From: Alphaproteobacteria bacterium
Lineage (GTDB): Bacteria > Pseudomonadota > Alphaproteobacteria > Caulobacterales > Maricaulaceae
NCBI GenBank assembly: GCA_018222865.1
Contig: JAAEZM010000018.1
Location: 1 to 33,671, forward strand
DNA: 33,671 bases
Reading direction: 5' to 3'
The notes under the pieces are model-generated. The model was not told the DNA's origin and ran no database searches. It saw only the letters and a program-made list of their open reading frames with translations. The position numbers and the translations under genes are program-made. Position 1 is the first letter of the stretch; each line of letters starts with the position of its first letter. Of the stretch, positions 8,577-17,242 are shown piece by piece.

Positions 8577-9224
8577 CTAGGCCGCCTGGGCGCCATAGGC
8601 GCTGCTGGCATAGGCCATGAGATCGCTTGTGGCGACATGGCTGCCAGCCTCTTCTTCCTCACGGCGCATTTCCGCCAGCCGCTGGTTCATATCCATGTCG
8701 AGCGGGTCTTTGGGCGCATTGGGGTCGTTTGCCTGAGTTTGCTGCGCATTGAGTTCCGCCCGGGCTGCAGCCGCCTTGGCATCGGCCTGGGCCGCCACCT
8801 TGCGATCCTGTCCCGAGGGTTCTGCAGGCGCCAGGGCGGCGGCTTTGACGATGCGCATCTTCTCGATGGTGGCCTCGGGGTCGCCGGGGATTTCGCTGGC
8901 ATCAATCGGCACTTCGCCGCCTACCGCGTAATTCTTCCCATCCGGGCCTTGTTGATAGGTGTAGCTGATCGCCCCCGTATAGGCGCCGCCCACGGCTTTA
9001 TGGGCCTGTTCATGCGCGCGGACTTCGCGATCGCGGGCGCTCAGCTCATTGACGACTTTCTGCTCTTCATCAGAGAGCGTGTACGGATCGTCTTCGGGAG
9101 TTTCCTGAACCGGTTGGACCGTTTGTGGGTTTTCGACCGGTCGCGGGCGCACGGGTTCATTCCCGCCCCATACAGAAGCAACGGGCTGATACGCAAATCC
9201 AGTAGACGCACCAATGCCGTTCAT
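8577..9224 (-). CDS. SprA-related putative metalloprotease
   Basis: A 215-residue protein with the SprA-related (catalase-like metalloprotease CJM1_0395-type) core. ELSARDREVRAHEQAHK places a zinc-type HExxH motif at H71-E72-H75. It is followed by GGAYTGAISYTYQQGPDGK and YAVGGEVPIDASEI, the conserved strands of this family. The flanks are low complexity: Pro/Gln/Glu-rich before the core, and Ala/Gln/Glu-rich coiled-coil-like after residue 130. No signal peptide is seen. Family activity is little studied, so protease function is predicted from the motif. The start has no clear Shine-Dalgarno and sits directly beside a short palindrome (9227-9239). It lies downstream of ihfB on the same strand. 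Confidence 0.85.
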   Translation of the reverse strand: MNGIGASTGFAYQPVASVWGGNEPVRPRPVENPQTVQPVQETPEDDPYTLSDEEQKVVNELSARDREVRAHEQAHKAVGGAYTGAISYTYQQGPDGKNYAVGGEVPIDASEIPGDPEATIEKMRIVKAAALAPAEPSGQDRKVAAQADAKAAAARAELNAQQTQANDPNAPKDPLDMDMNQRLAEMRREEEEAGSHVATSDLMAYASSAYGAQAA

Positions 9225-9297
9225 GACCGACAGTGTCGGCCATACGGCTTAATCAGATTTTAAACGGATCGCTAAAATGCGCCGGAAGAGAGCTGTC

Positions 9298-9603
9298 TCA
9301 GACGAGTTCCGGAGCGGTTTCGCGGGATGCGTCGACACGCTCGCGCAATTCCTTGCCGGTCTTGAAGAACGGCACGTGCTTTTCCTTGACCGAAACGCTT
9401 TCGCCGGTGCGCGGATTGCGGCCGGTACGCGCCGGTCGGCGACGAACCGAAAACGCTCCAAAGCCCCGTAGCTCTACCCGGTCTCCCTGGGCCAGGGCCT
9501 CAGTGATGCCATCAAGCACCGTATTCACCACACGCTCGACATCGCGGTGGTAAAGGTGCGGGTTGGCCTCTGCCAGACGATCGATCAGTTCGGATTTGAT
9601 CAT
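9298..9603 (-). CDS. ihfB: Integration host factor subunit beta
   Basis: DNA-bending HU/IHF-family protein of 101 residues that pairs with IhfA to shape promoters (including sigma-54 promoters), origins and recombination sites. It begins [21 protein letters not shown] and the DNA-intercalating arm GRNPRTGE with its proline are present, followed by [13 protein letters not shown] 9603 is chosen because it matches the family N-terminus and has AGGGAGA upstream; a longer frame to 9657 runs into the intergenic region. It sits behind rpsA, as in many proteobacteria, separated by a strong terminator and therefore probably with its own promoter in 9604-9666. Confidence 0.96.
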   Translation of the reverse strand: MIKSELIDRLAEANPHLYHRDVERVVNTVLDGITEALAQGDRVELRGFGAFSVRRRPARTGRNPRTGESVSVKEKHVPFFKTGKELRERVDASRETAPELV

Positions 9604-9666
9604 GCCCTGTCTCCCTGATTGCCCGGTAAAATTGCCCCCTGTATCGACGGGCGTCAATCCGGATCC

Positions 9667-9699
9667 AAAAAAAAAGCGGCCGGGACAAAGCCCGGCCGC
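9667..9699 (-). terminator. Rho-independent terminator of rpsA
   Basis: On the minus strand a perfect 9-bp stem (GCGGCCGGG with CCCGGCCGC, 9691-9699 and 9676-9684) around a 6-nt loop is followed by nine Ts (the complement of the A-run at 9667-9675). It lies 29 nt beyond the rpsA stop. Confidence 0.95.
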
Positions 9700-9728
9700 A
9701 GTATTTTTATATTTGTATTCGCTTGAGC

Positions 9729-11432
9729 TTAGCTCTGGTCGTCGTCTTCGTTTTCGCGAAGAGCGGCACCGAGGATGTCGCCCAGGGACGCACCGGCATC
9801 GGAAGAACCGTATTGCTCAACAGCTTCACGCTCGTCTGCAATCTCCAGGGCCTTGATGGACAGGGAGACGCGGCGGGAGGCCTTGTCGACATTGGTAACG
9901 CGCGCATCGACCTTGTCGCCGACAGCGAAGCGTTCCGGACGCTGTTCCGCACGATCGCGGGACAGGTCAGACTTGCGGATGAAGGCTTTGACGCCGCCAT
10001 CATCACCGAAGGTGACTTCGATACCGCCAGAGGTCACTTCCGTAACCGTACAGGTGACAGTGTCGTTGCGGTTGAAGCCAGAGCTGTCCATCGGATCGGA
10101 AGCGAGTTGCTTGATGCCGAGGGAGACGCGCTCTTTCTCGACGTCAACGTCGAGGACTTTCGCATCAACCATATCGCCCTTCTTGAAGCCTTCCATGGCT
10201 TCTTCGCCGGACTTGTCCCAGGAGATGTCGGACAGGTGAACCATGCCGTCGATATCGCCTTCCAGGCCAACGAACAGACCGAATTCGGTGATGTTCTTGA
10301 TCTCGCCCTGGATAGCAGCACCGGACGGGTGGGTCTCTGCGAAGACTTCCCACGGATTGCGCTGGGTTTGCTTGACGCCCAGGGAGATGCGGCGCTTGTC
10401 GGCGTCGACATCGAGGACCATGACCTGAACTTCCTGGGAAGTGGACAGGATCTTGCCCGGGTGGACGTTCTTCTTGGTCCAGGACATTTCGGAGACGTGG
10501 ACGAGGCCTTCGACACCGTTCTCGAGCTCAACGAATGCACCGTATTCCGCGATATTGGTGACGCGGCCCTCGAAGGTCGCACCCACCGGGTATTTCGCGG
10601 CAACGCCATCCCACGGATCAGACATGAGCTGTTTCATGCCCAGGGAGATACGCTGGGTGTCCTTGTTGATCTTGATGATCTGAACGCGAACGGACTGACC
10701 GACTTCAACAACCTCGGACGGGTGGCCGACGCGGCTCCAGGACATGTCGGTGACGTGCAGGAGGCCGTCAATGCCGCCCAGATCAACGAATGCACCGTAA
10801 TCGGTGATGTTCTTGACGACGCCTTCGCGAGCTTCGCCCTCAGCCAGCTGGCCGACGAGTTCAGCGCGCTGCTCGGCACGGCTCTCTTCGAGAACGGCAC
10901 GGCGAGAGACGACGATATTGCCGCGCGGACGGTCCATTTTGAGGATGGCGAACGGCTGTTCCTGATTCATCAGCGGGCCAACATCGCGGACCGGACGGAT
11001 ATCGACCTGGGAGCCCGGCAGGAAGGCAGACGCGCCGCCAAGATCGACGGTGAAACCGCCTTTGACGCGGCCAACAATGGCGCCATTGACCGGCTCTTTC
11101 TTCTCGAAAGACTTCTCGAGGCGGTCCCAGCTTTCTTCGCGGCGTGCTTTATCGCGCGAGAGGATTGCGTCACCGAGCGCGTTTTCGATGCGCTCAAGGT
11201 AGACTTCGACTTCATCACCGACGGACGGGGCGTCAGAACCTGGACCCGTGAATTCGCGCATCGGAATGCGGCCTTCGGTCTTCAGGCCAACATCGACGAC
11301 AACAACGTCGTTTTCGATGGCAGTTACGTTTCCTTTGACAACCTGGCCTTCAGCCAGATCGCGTCCGGCAAGGCTTGCCTCCAGCATGGCGGCAAAATCA
11401 TCAGTCGTCGGGGTGAGAGTTTCGTTAGACAT
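9729..11432 (-). CDS. rpsA: 30S ribosomal protein S1
   Basis: RNA-binding ribosomal protein that brings mRNA to the 30S subunit. The 567 residues hold six S1/OB-fold repeats at roughly 29-94, 115-180, 202-268, 285-356, 372-443 and 458-527. Repeats 3 to 5 are the most regular, with [39 protein letters not shown] and [20 protein letters not shown]. The C-terminus is acidic (ENEDDDQS). ATG 11432 has GGAG about 11 nt upstream. It follows aroA-cmk, the standard gene order, and ends in a strong terminator. Confidence 0.98.
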   Translation of the reverse strand: MSNETLTPTTDDFAAMLEASLAGRDLAEGQVVKGNVTAIENDVVVVDVGLKTEGRIPMREFTGPGSDAPSVGDEVEVYLERIENALGDAILSRDKARREESWDRLEKSFEKKEPVNGAIVGRVKGGFTVDLGGASAFLPGSQVDIRPVRDVGPLMNQEQPFAILKMDRPRGNIVVSRRAVLEESRAEQRAELVGQLAEGEAREGVVKNITDYGAFVDLGGIDGLLHVTDMSWSRVGHPSEVVEVGQSVRVQIIKINKDTQRISLGMKQLMSDPWDGVAAKYPVGATFEGRVTNIAEYGAFVELENGVEGLVHVSEMSWTKKNVHPGKILSTSQEVQVMVLDVDADKRRISLGVKQTQRNPWEVFAETHPSGAAIQGEIKNITEFGLFVGLEGDIDGMVHLSDISWDKSGEEAMEGFKKGDMVDAKVLDVDVEKERVSLGIKQLASDPMDSSGFNRNDTVTCTVTEVTSGGIEVTFGDDGGVKAFIRKSDLSRDRAEQRPERFAVGDKVDARVTNVDKASRRVSLSIKALEIADEREAVEQYGSSDAGASLGDILGAALRENEDDDQS

Positions 11433-11618
11433 ATAAAGGGTTGCTCCAGAACGACGCGTCGCGTTATCGCTTTCAATCAGTCGTGTCGCTCATAAAGGCT
11501 GAGGAATCAGCCGGTTAGTGTTTATACAAAAGGCTCAAGACCCGCATATCGCCCCTCAGAAGATGAGCAAAACAGCGCGTCTCGAACTCGGATTTGGTGC
11601 CGCGTAGGCTCGGAAGTG
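11433..11618. other. rpsA upstream region
   Basis: This 186-nt gap between cmk and rpsA should hold the rpsA promoter and leader. A perfect 10-bp palindrome CGACGCGTCG (11452-11461) lies just upstream of the start codon; S1 autoregulates through leader structure in E. coli, so a similar role is possible but unproven. A TATAAA hexamer occurs in the minus strand near 11520, but no good -35 partner was found. Confidence 0.4.
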
Positions 11619-12245
11619 TCAGGTCTTTTGGGACTTTTCCACAATCGAAATAGCTGCCGCAACGGCGGCGTCTATACTCAAGGAAGACGTATCAAGCAAG
11701 CTCGCATCGTCCGCGGCCTGCATTGGCGCATCGGTTCTGGCCGCGTCGCGGGCATCGCGCTCACGGGTCTGGGCCAGCATTTCTTCCAGTGTGAGCGTCT
11801 CGCCTTTGGCCGTTAATTCTGCCCAGCGACGCTTGGCGCGCACTTCGGCAGATGCGGTCACGAAAATCTTCACATCCGCGTCCGGGCAAATCACGGTGCC
11901 GATATCGCGGCCATCCAGGATCGCGCCCCCGTCCTGTTCCGCGAATGCACGTTGCAAGTCGAACAGGGCTTTGCGGACTTTCGGCAGGGCAGCGACTTTT
12001 GAGGCTGTGGCGCCAGCCTCGGATGTGCGGATCCGTACTTCGTCAATTGCGGTCGGGTCGATGCTGCGCGCTGCGGCGGCGGCACTGTCCTCATCGAGCG
12101 GATCGCTACCCGCATCAAGCACGGCGACAGCCGTGGCGCGGTAAAGCGAGCCGGTGTCCAGATAGGGGAGATCAAATTGCTTCGCGAGCGCACGGGCGAT
12201 CGTGCCCTTGCCAGAGGCTAGCGGTCCATCAACGGCAATAATCAT
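11619..12245 (-). CDS. cmk: (d)CMP kinase (cytidylate kinase)
   Basis: Phosphorylates CMP and dCMP with ATP in pyrimidine nucleotide recycling. The P-loop GPLASGKGT is at residues 7-15, LDTGSLYRA is the substrate-binding start, and [23 protein letters not shown] and RAKRRWAEL carry the conserved CMP-binding and lid arginines. The 208-residue length is normal. Its ATG overlaps the aroA stop as ATGA (12242-12245), implying translational coupling. Confidence 0.97.
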   Translation of the reverse strand: MIIAVDGPLASGKGTIARALAKQFDLPYLDTGSLYRATAVAVLDAGSDPLDEDSAAAAARSIDPTAIDEVRIRTSEAGATASKVAALPKVRKALFDLQRAFAEQDGGAILDGRDIGTVICPDADVKIFVTASAEVRAKRRWAELTAKGETLTLEEMLAQTRERDARDAARTDAPMQAADDASLLDTSSLSIDAAVAAAISIVEKSQKT

Positions 12246-13576
12246 TTTGCAGGTTCCATTTTTGCGCCCAAGGCGGCCATGTGGGAAAGAAATTCAGGAT
12301 AGCTGGTGGCTATCATGGAGGCGTCATCGACGCGGACGGGGGCTTGTGCGCCGAGCCCCAGGACCAGGCCGCTCATGGCGAGCCTGTGGTCGTGATGGGT
12401 TTCCACCTCGCCGCCGCCCGGGACCGGGCCGCCATGAATGGTGAGACTGTCCGTTCCAGCTTCAACAATAACGCCATTATTGGCCAGCATGAGAGCTGTC
12501 CCGGCAAGACGGTCGCTCTCTTTCGCGCGGAGCTCCGCCAGGCCGGGCATATGGGTCGTGCCACTGGCAAAGGCGGCGGCAACGGCCAGGATCGGGTATT
12601 CATCAATCATCGCGGGCGCGCGCTCCGCCGGGACCTCAATGCCGTTCAGCGCGCTGTGGCGGACTGTGAGGTTGAAGGTCTTCTCGCCCGACATCACCGG
12701 GCCGTCCTGCATGTCCAGATCCGCACCCATCTCTTTGAGAGTCGTGTAAAGGCCATTGCGCGCCGGATTATCCATTATGCCGGTGATCGTGATCTCCGAT
12801 CCCGGTGTGATCAGGGCTGCAATCGTGGCGAAGGCGGCGGAAGACGGGTCGCCGGGCACGGCGATATCCGTGGCGGTAAGGGTCTGTGGTCCTGTCAGGC
12901 GGATATGCGTTGCATCATCGCGCGGCTCGATCTCAATCGCGGCCCCGAAGAGTTTGAGCATGGTTTCGGTATGGTCGCGTGTCGGGACGGCTTCAATAAT
13001 CTCTGTTTCGCCATTTGCGCCCAGGCCCGCCAGGAGGATGGCCGATTTCACCTGTGCGGATGCGACAGGCGGGGCGTAGGACAAGCCGTCAAGCTCGGAC
13101 GGGGTGATGGTGACGGGCAGGCGGCCCTCTGTGGTTTCGACATCAGCCCCCATATCGCTCAGCGGATCTGTCACGCGGCGCATCGGACGGCCGGACAGGC
13201 TCTCATCGCCGATAAAGCGCGCACCGATGCCGCTGCCGGCAACCAGCCCCATGACAAGACGGACGCCGGTGCCCGCATTGCCGAAGTCGAGATCGGTGGC
13301 AGGTGATTCGAATTTCCCGCTACAGCCCTCAATCGACCAGCGCCCAGCTGCATCTTTTTGCACCTTTGCTCCCAGGGCCTCCATGGCGCGGCCTGTATTG
13401 AGCACGTCATCACTTTCGAGAAGGCCACTCACCTGCGTGTAACCCTTTGCAAGTGCGCCAAAAATAAAAGCGCGATGAGAAATCGACTTGTCGCCTGGGG
13501 CGGCAATCGCACCGCTCAGCGGTGCTGAATTTCGGGAGAGAAAAGGGCCTTGCAGGGAAGCGCTGTTTTGGGTCAT
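12242..13576 (-). CDS. aroA: EPSP synthase, class II (CP4-like)
   Basis: 3-phosphoshikimate 1-carboxyvinyltransferase, shikimate pathway step 6, using phosphoenolpyruvate. The N-terminal motif [11 protein letters not shown] (K30), [12 protein letters not shown] at about 97-106, [38 protein letters not shown] and [13 protein letters not shown] are those of class II enzymes such as Agrobacterium CP4. G102 stands where CP4 has alanine. ATG 13576 gives 444 residues; an ATG at 13588 is also possible, neither with a strong ribosome site. It overlaps cmk by 4 nt and is divergent from the TIGR02300-type gene. Confidence 0.96.
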   Translation of the reverse strand: MTQNSASLQGPFLSRNSAPLSGAIAAPGDKSISHRAFIFGALAKGYTQVSGLLESDDVLNTGRAMEALGAKVQKDAAGRWSIEGCSGKFESPATDLDFGNAGTGVRLVMGLVAGSGIGARFIGDESLSGRPMRRVTDPLSDMGADVETTEGRLPVTITPSELDGLSYAPPVASAQVKSAILLAGLGANGETEIIEAVPTRDHTETMLKLFGAAIEIEPRDDATHIRLTGPQTLTATDIAVPGDPSSAAFATIAALITPGSEITITGIMDNPARNGLYTTLKEMGADLDMQDGPVMSGEKTFNLTVRHSALNGIEVPAERAPAMIDEYPILAVAAAFASGTTHMPGLAELRAKESDRLAGTALMLANNGVIVEAGTDSLTIHGGPVPGGGEVETHHDHRLAMSGLVLGLGAQAPVRVDDASMIATSYPEFLSHMAALGAKMEPAK

Positions 13577-13694
13577 CAAGGAAAACATAAGATTTGAGGG
13601 GACATGACAGTTCTCGGGTTTTGACAGCCAGCTCATAACATGGCAACTGGCCCGCCAATTTGATCGCCCCTTCGCTGTGAAAGGAATAGGACTC

Positions 13695-14159
13695 GTGGCG
13701 AAACCTGACCTTGGCACCAAACGCGTGTGCCCGGAAACGGGCAAGAAGTTTTACGATCTCCACAGAGATCCAATCGTCTCGCCCTTCACCGGAATCGAGT
13801 ATCAGCGCTCTTTCTTTGAAGAGGCTGTTGTCGCGTCGACTTCGAAAAAAGCGCCTAAGCCTGAAGCAAATGCAGAAGAAGACACCAAGTCCGATGCTGC
13901 TGAAGAGGCGGACGGTTTCGAGGATGAAGCTGACGACACGCCGGAAGTGGATGTTGCTGCCGAGCAATTGCCGGACAGCGATGATGACGATGATGATGAT
14001 AATGGTGAAGGCTCTGGCCTCAGCGACGATATCGCCGACGATTTCGAGGAAGACGAAATCGATGGTGATGATGAGGACGACAACACCACTGTTCTGATCG
14101 ATGAGGAAGACGACGAGGATTTCGGCGACTTCAACATCGATAAGGAAGAAGACCTGTAA
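13695..14159 (+). CDS. TIGR02300-type acidic protein (FYDLN-like)
   Basis: A 154-residue protein of unknown function found widely in alphaproteobacteria. The conserved N-terminus AKPDLGTKRVCPETGKKFYDL is followed by DPIVSPFTG, the place of a zinc ribbon in related proteins. Here one cysteine of four remains (in VCPETG), so zinc binding is unlikely. From about residue 55 onward the protein is a disordered, highly acidic tail including runs of seven aspartates. GTG 13695 is preferred because it gives the family start and has AAGGAATAGG upstream; an ATG at 13677 is in frame but lacks support. It is divergent from aroA, with tRNA-Ala downstream. Confidence 0.88.
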   Translation: MAKPDLGTKRVCPETGKKFYDLHRDPIVSPFTGIEYQRSFFEEAVVASTSKKAPKPEANAEEDTKSDAAEEADGFEDEADDTPEVDVAAEQLPDSDDDDDDDNGEGSGLSDDIADDFEEDEIDGDDEDDNTTVLIDEEDDEDFGDFNIDKEEDL

Positions 14160-14186
14160 GCGCTGCAGTTTGCGCGTAATGCAGGC

Positions 14187-14215
14187 TTGATCCCGGCCCG
14201 TTCCGGGACTAGTTT
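14187..14215 (+). promoter_or_regulatory. Possible promoter of tRNA-Ala
   Basis: TTGATC (14187-14192) and TAGTTT (14210-14215) are 17 bp apart, about 48 nt ahead of the tRNA. The spacer contains a TCCCGG/CCGGGA dyad that might instead be a weak terminator hairpin for the preceding gene. Both readings are tentative. Confidence 0.3.
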
Positions 14216-14262
14216 CCGCGCCTCTCGCTTCGGCGTTTTGGCGCGGACGCGACCCGAGTTTC

Positions 14263-14338
<76 letters not shown>

Positions 14339-14342
14339 AGTC

Positions 14343-14371
14343 AAAACCCCGCCGTTTCCGGCGGGGTTTTT
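14343..14371. terminator. Terminator after tRNA-Ala, also facing ptsN
   Basis: AAAACCCCGCCG (14343-14354) pairs with CGGCGGGGTTTT around a short loop and continues into TTTTT at 14367-14371. The A-run on the other side lets it also end the convergent ptsN transcript. Confidence 0.93.
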
Positions 14372-14396
14372 CTTTGCTTGATACTGTGATGGCGCG

Positions 14397-14861
14397 TTAT
14401 GCCGCGTCGGATTTCGGTTCGCCGGCCAGGATGGCATGGATCGCGTCGACATCCGGTGCCGCACGCAGGCGCTGGCGGATATCTTCCCGCCGGAAGAGGC
14501 GGGATACGCGGGCCAGGGCCTTCAAATGCTCTGCACCGGAATCCTTCGGCGCCAGCAAGAGGAAAACCAGATCCGCCGGGCGTCCATCAATGGACTCAAA
14601 GTCCACCGGGGTGCGCAGGCGCGCAAAGAAACCCTGGACATGATTGATCCCGGCAAGCCGGGCATGCGGAATGGCCACGCCTTGTCCGACACCGGTCGAG
14701 CCCAGGCGTTCGCGCTGGAGAACGGCATCAAAAATCACGCGGGCATTCAGGCCGGTCGCATCTGCGGCCAGCTCTGCAATGGATTGCAAGACTTGCTTGC
14801 GGCTGGAGGCACCGAGTTCGACGGCCACCCCATTGCCGGGAATCAAATCGCTTAACGCCAT
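14397..14861 (-). CDS. ptsN: Nitrogen-regulatory PTS protein EIIA-Ntr
   Basis: Receives phosphate from the PtsP-NPr chain and adjusts nitrogen, potassium and stress responses. The 154-residue EIIA fold has the phospho-histidine motif GVGQGVAIPHARL (H66) and the conserved LVFLLLAPKDSGAEHLKALA. ATG 14861 gives the family N-terminus MALSDLI; an in-frame extension to 14954 reads into the hpf 3' end and is not supported. It starts 19 nt after hpf in the conserved rpoN-hpf-ptsN order. Confidence 0.95.
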   Translation of the reverse strand: MALSDLIPGNGVAVELGASSRKQVLQSIAELAADATGLNARVIFDAVLQRERLGSTGVGQGVAIPHARLAGINHVQGFFARLRTPVDFESIDGRPADLVFLLLAPKDSGAEHLKALARVSRLFRREDIRQRLRAAPDVDAIHAILAGEPKSDAA

Positions 14862-14880
14862 AACGTACTTTTCGGACCCT

Positions 14881-15504
14881 TTAGGCGGTCTGTGTTTGGG
14901 CAGCACGGGATGGATCGACCCAGCCGATATTCCCGTCCGGCCGCCTGTAGACAATGTTCAGGCTGCCGTTTGCCGCATTCTTGAAGATGATAAAAGGCGA
15001 ATCTGCGGCATCGAGCTCCAATGACGCCATTCCGACTGTCATTGTGCGCATTTCGCCCGGTTTTTCGGCGATGACGATGGGTTCGGGAGCGGCTTCATTG
15101 CCCGCATCGCCCGTCTCATCATCAATATCCTCATCCGACCAGGCCTCACGCGCGCCCTGAAGCACGACGAAAGGCAGATTCTCAGCCGGGAGAGCGGATT
15201 TGTGATCCGCATGGTGGTTCTTCAGCTTGCGCTTGTAACGGCGCAGGCGCTTTTCGAGGCGGATCATGGTTTCGTCAGCCGCCTTATAGGCGTCATCGGC
15301 TTCACCATGCGCTTGCAGCATCATTCCTGAGGGCAGATGCAGGGAACAATCGACACGGAAGCCGACCCCTTCCCGCGAGATTGCAACATAGCATTCGCCT
15401 GGACGGTTGAAGTATTTGGAAACCCCATCCTCGACACGACCGAGGATTTGCTCCCGCAGTGCGTCGCTGACGTCGATGCCTTTGCTGACAACTTGAGTGT
15501 GCAT
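14881..15504 (-). CDS. hpf: Ribosome hibernation promoting factor, long form
   Basis: Dimerises 70S ribosomes into inactive 100S particles in stationary phase. The N-terminal S30AE/YfiA domain covers residues 1-100 (VSKGIDVSDALREQI, then KRLRRYKRKLKNH). An acidic linker follows. The C-terminal dimerisation domain covers about 150-200 (ASLELDAADSPFIIF, then GNIGWVDP). ATG 15504 is chosen because AAGGAG lies 4 nt upstream; an ATG seven codons earlier is possible. The leader holds unusual inverted repeats. The position between rpoN and ptsN is conserved in proteobacteria. Confidence 0.95.
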   Translation of the reverse strand: MHTQVVSKGIDVSDALREQILGRVEDGVSKYFNRPGECYVAISREGVGFRVDCSLHLPSGMMLQAHGEADDAYKAADETMIRLEKRLRRYKRKLKNHHADHKSALPAENLPFVVLQGAREAWSDEDIDDETGDAGNEAAPEPIVIAEKPGEMRTMTVGMASLELDAADSPFIIFKNAANGSLNIVYRRPDGNIGWVDPSRAAQTQTA

Positions 15505-15598
15505 GCGCTCCTTCCCGCTGGCCATTCACCAGCCTGTGAGGCGTTTTCGAACTGCTCCGCCCCTCCCCGGAAAGCGGGCGGAACCTATTCGCGCAGAG

Positions 15599-15655
15599 GG
15601 TCATGAGTCAATGACCTTATCCGGGTAAAGCTAAGGTCTTTGGCATCCCGCCAAA
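15599..15655 (-). promoter_or_regulatory. Cluster of overlapping inverted repeats upstream of hpf
   Basis: In the 182-nt rpoN-hpf gap, GGTCAT (15599-15604) pairs with ATGACC (15611-15616), and GACCTTA (15613-15619) pairs with TAAGGTC (15632-15638). The middle block ATGACCTTA is shared, so in RNA only one of the two hairpins can form at a time. A third repeat, TTTGGC/GCCAAA (15639-15644 and 15650-15655), abuts them. It could be an operator array or a leader switch; no T-run follows, so a simple terminator is unlikely. Confidence 0.45.
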
Positions 15656-15687
15656 TCTCTGCGCAGGCGCACGCGAGATCGCGTTCC

Positions 15688-17205
15688 CTATCCGGCGCGC
15701 TTTAGGATGCGACGGCGCTGGACCGAAGAAGGGATGTTAAGCGCCTCCCGGTATTTGGCCACAGTACGGCGTGCGATTTCAATACCCTCTGCCCGTAAAA
15801 GTTCGACAAGCTTGTCGTCGGACAGCACGGAATCAGCACTTTCCTGCTCGATCAGATGCTTGATCCGATAGCGGACAGCCTCGGCAGAGTGGGCTTCCCC
15901 GCCCCCGGCAGACGGAATGGCCGAGGTGAAGAAATATTTCAGCTCGAACATGCCACGAGGTGTGGAAACAAACTTATTTGACGTCACCCGGCTGACTGTC
16001 GACTCATGCATGCTGATCGCATCGGCGACGGTTTTCAGGTTCAGGGGCCGCAGATAAGCCACGCCATGAGCCAGGAACATGTCCTGCTGACGGACGATCT
16101 CGCTGGCAACTTTCAAAATGGTCCGCGCGCGTTGATCCAGGCTTTTGACCAGCCAGCTCGCATTCTGGCTGCATTCGGTGATGAAGCTTTTCTCGCTTTC
16201 ACTCCGCGCCACCGCATGGATCTCATTGTAATAGCGGTTATTGACCAGAACACGCGGCAGGGTTTCCGAGTTGAGCTCAACCTGCCAGCCGCCTTCCGGA
16301 GACTGACGGATAAACACATCCGGCTCTACAGCCCGGGCTGAGTCTGCTCCGAAAGCCAGGCCCGGCTTCGGCGTCAGATCGCGGATTTCCATGATCATGT
16401 CGCGCAGATCATCGCCGTCCACGCCGCACACATCCTTGAGGACTTCATAATCATGCTTGGCCAGGCGCTCGAGATTGTCGAGCAGGGCCGCCATGGCGGG
16501 ATCAAGGCGGTCTTTTTCGCGCAATTGCAGCGCCAGGCACTCCGAGAGATCGCGCGCCATGACACCGGCCGGCTCGAACGACTGGGTCAGTTCCAGCACC
16601 GCTTCAACGCGGGCGCGCTCCAGACCAAGCCGGGTCGAAACCTCCTCCAGATCCGTGCGCAGATAGCCGTCCTCATCCGCCAGATCGATCAGGTGCGCCC
16701 CGATCATGCGATCAATCGGGTCGGCCGTCGCTGTGGCCAACTGGTCATGCAGATGCTCGGCCAGTGAGATTTCACGCGTGGAATTGGCGATCGCGTCATA
16801 ATCCTCGTCACCACCGCCGCCGCCACTTCCCGGCGTCCAGTTTGACGCTCCGGCGCCAACGGCATCGGCTGCCGGGGCAGGCGAGCTCTCCATCATGTCC
16901 GAGCGCGAATCATCGGAATGGATCATGTCCGAATCAGCATCGAGCGAATCATTGGCATCAGCCGAGGGGGTCGAGAGTTCGAGCTCACGAGGCTCGCCAT
17001 CGCCCGTGCTGGTGTCTTCCGCGGACTGGGGCGTTTCACCGCCTTCATCACGCTCCAGCAAGGGATTACGCTCCAGTTCGCCTTCGACGAACTCCGCCAG
17101 CTCCACATTGGAGAGTTGCAACAGTTTGATGGCCTGTTGGAGCTGGGGTGTCATCACCAGGGACTGGCCCTGGCGCATATCCAGCTTTTGCATCAATCCA
17201 GCCAT
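15688..17205 (-). CDS. rpoN: RNA polymerase sigma-54 factor
   Basis: Alternative sigma factor for enhancer-dependent promoters (nitrogen, flagella and others). Region I is glutamine/leucine-rich (QSLVMTPQLQQAIKLLQLSN, residues 14-33), then NPLLE. Region II is a long acidic linker at about 54-130. The core-binding and helix-turn-helix parts follow (TVADAISMHESTVSRVTSNK). The RpoN box ARRTVAKYRE is at about 478-487. ATG 17205 has AGAGG upstream. Length 505 is normal. It lies 37 nt downstream of lptB and upstream of hpf, the standard gene order. Confidence 0.97.
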   Translation of the reverse strand: MAGLMQKLDMRQGQSLVMTPQLQQAIKLLQLSNVELAEFVEGELERNPLLERDEGGETPQSAEDTSTGDGEPRELELSTPSADANDSLDADSDMIHSDDSRSDMMESSPAPAADAVGAGASNWTPGSGGGGGDEDYDAIANSTREISLAEHLHDQLATATADPIDRMIGAHLIDLADEDGYLRTDLEEVSTRLGLERARVEAVLELTQSFEPAGVMARDLSECLALQLREKDRLDPAMAALLDNLERLAKHDYEVLKDVCGVDGDDLRDMIMEIRDLTPKPGLAFGADSARAVEPDVFIRQSPEGGWQVELNSETLPRVLVNNRYYNEIHAVARSESEKSFITECSQNASWLVKSLDQRARTILKVASEIVRQQDMFLAHGVAYLRPLNLKTVADAISMHESTVSRVTSNKFVSTPRGMFELKYFFTSAIPSAGGGEAHSAEAVRYRIKHLIEQESADSVLSDDKLVELLRAEGIEIARRTVAKYREALNIPSSVQRRRILKRAG

Positions 17206-17242
17206 GTACGCCTCTGCTTGGTAAGGTTCTTGCAGAGGTTAA

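Noticed and set aside
9723-11495. A 590-codon open frame on the plus strand opposite rpsA
   Set aside because: It is the antisense shadow of the rpsA coding bias. The minus strand has six clear S1 domains and a terminator, while the plus frame has no ribosome site or family match.
12281-13306. A 341-codon plus-strand frame opposite aroA
   Set aside because: It is antisense to a complete class II EPSP synthase and shows no recognisable domain.
13802-14137. A serine-rich minus-strand frame
   Set aside because: It is the complement of the Asp/Glu codon runs (GAT/GAC/GAA) in the acidic tail of the TIGR02300-type protein, which read backwards as serine codons.
15639-15655. A rho-independent terminator for rpoN
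   Set aside because: The TTTGGC/GCCAAA stem is only 6 bp and is not followed by a T-run on the minus strand, so it is listed only as part of the inverted-repeat cluster.
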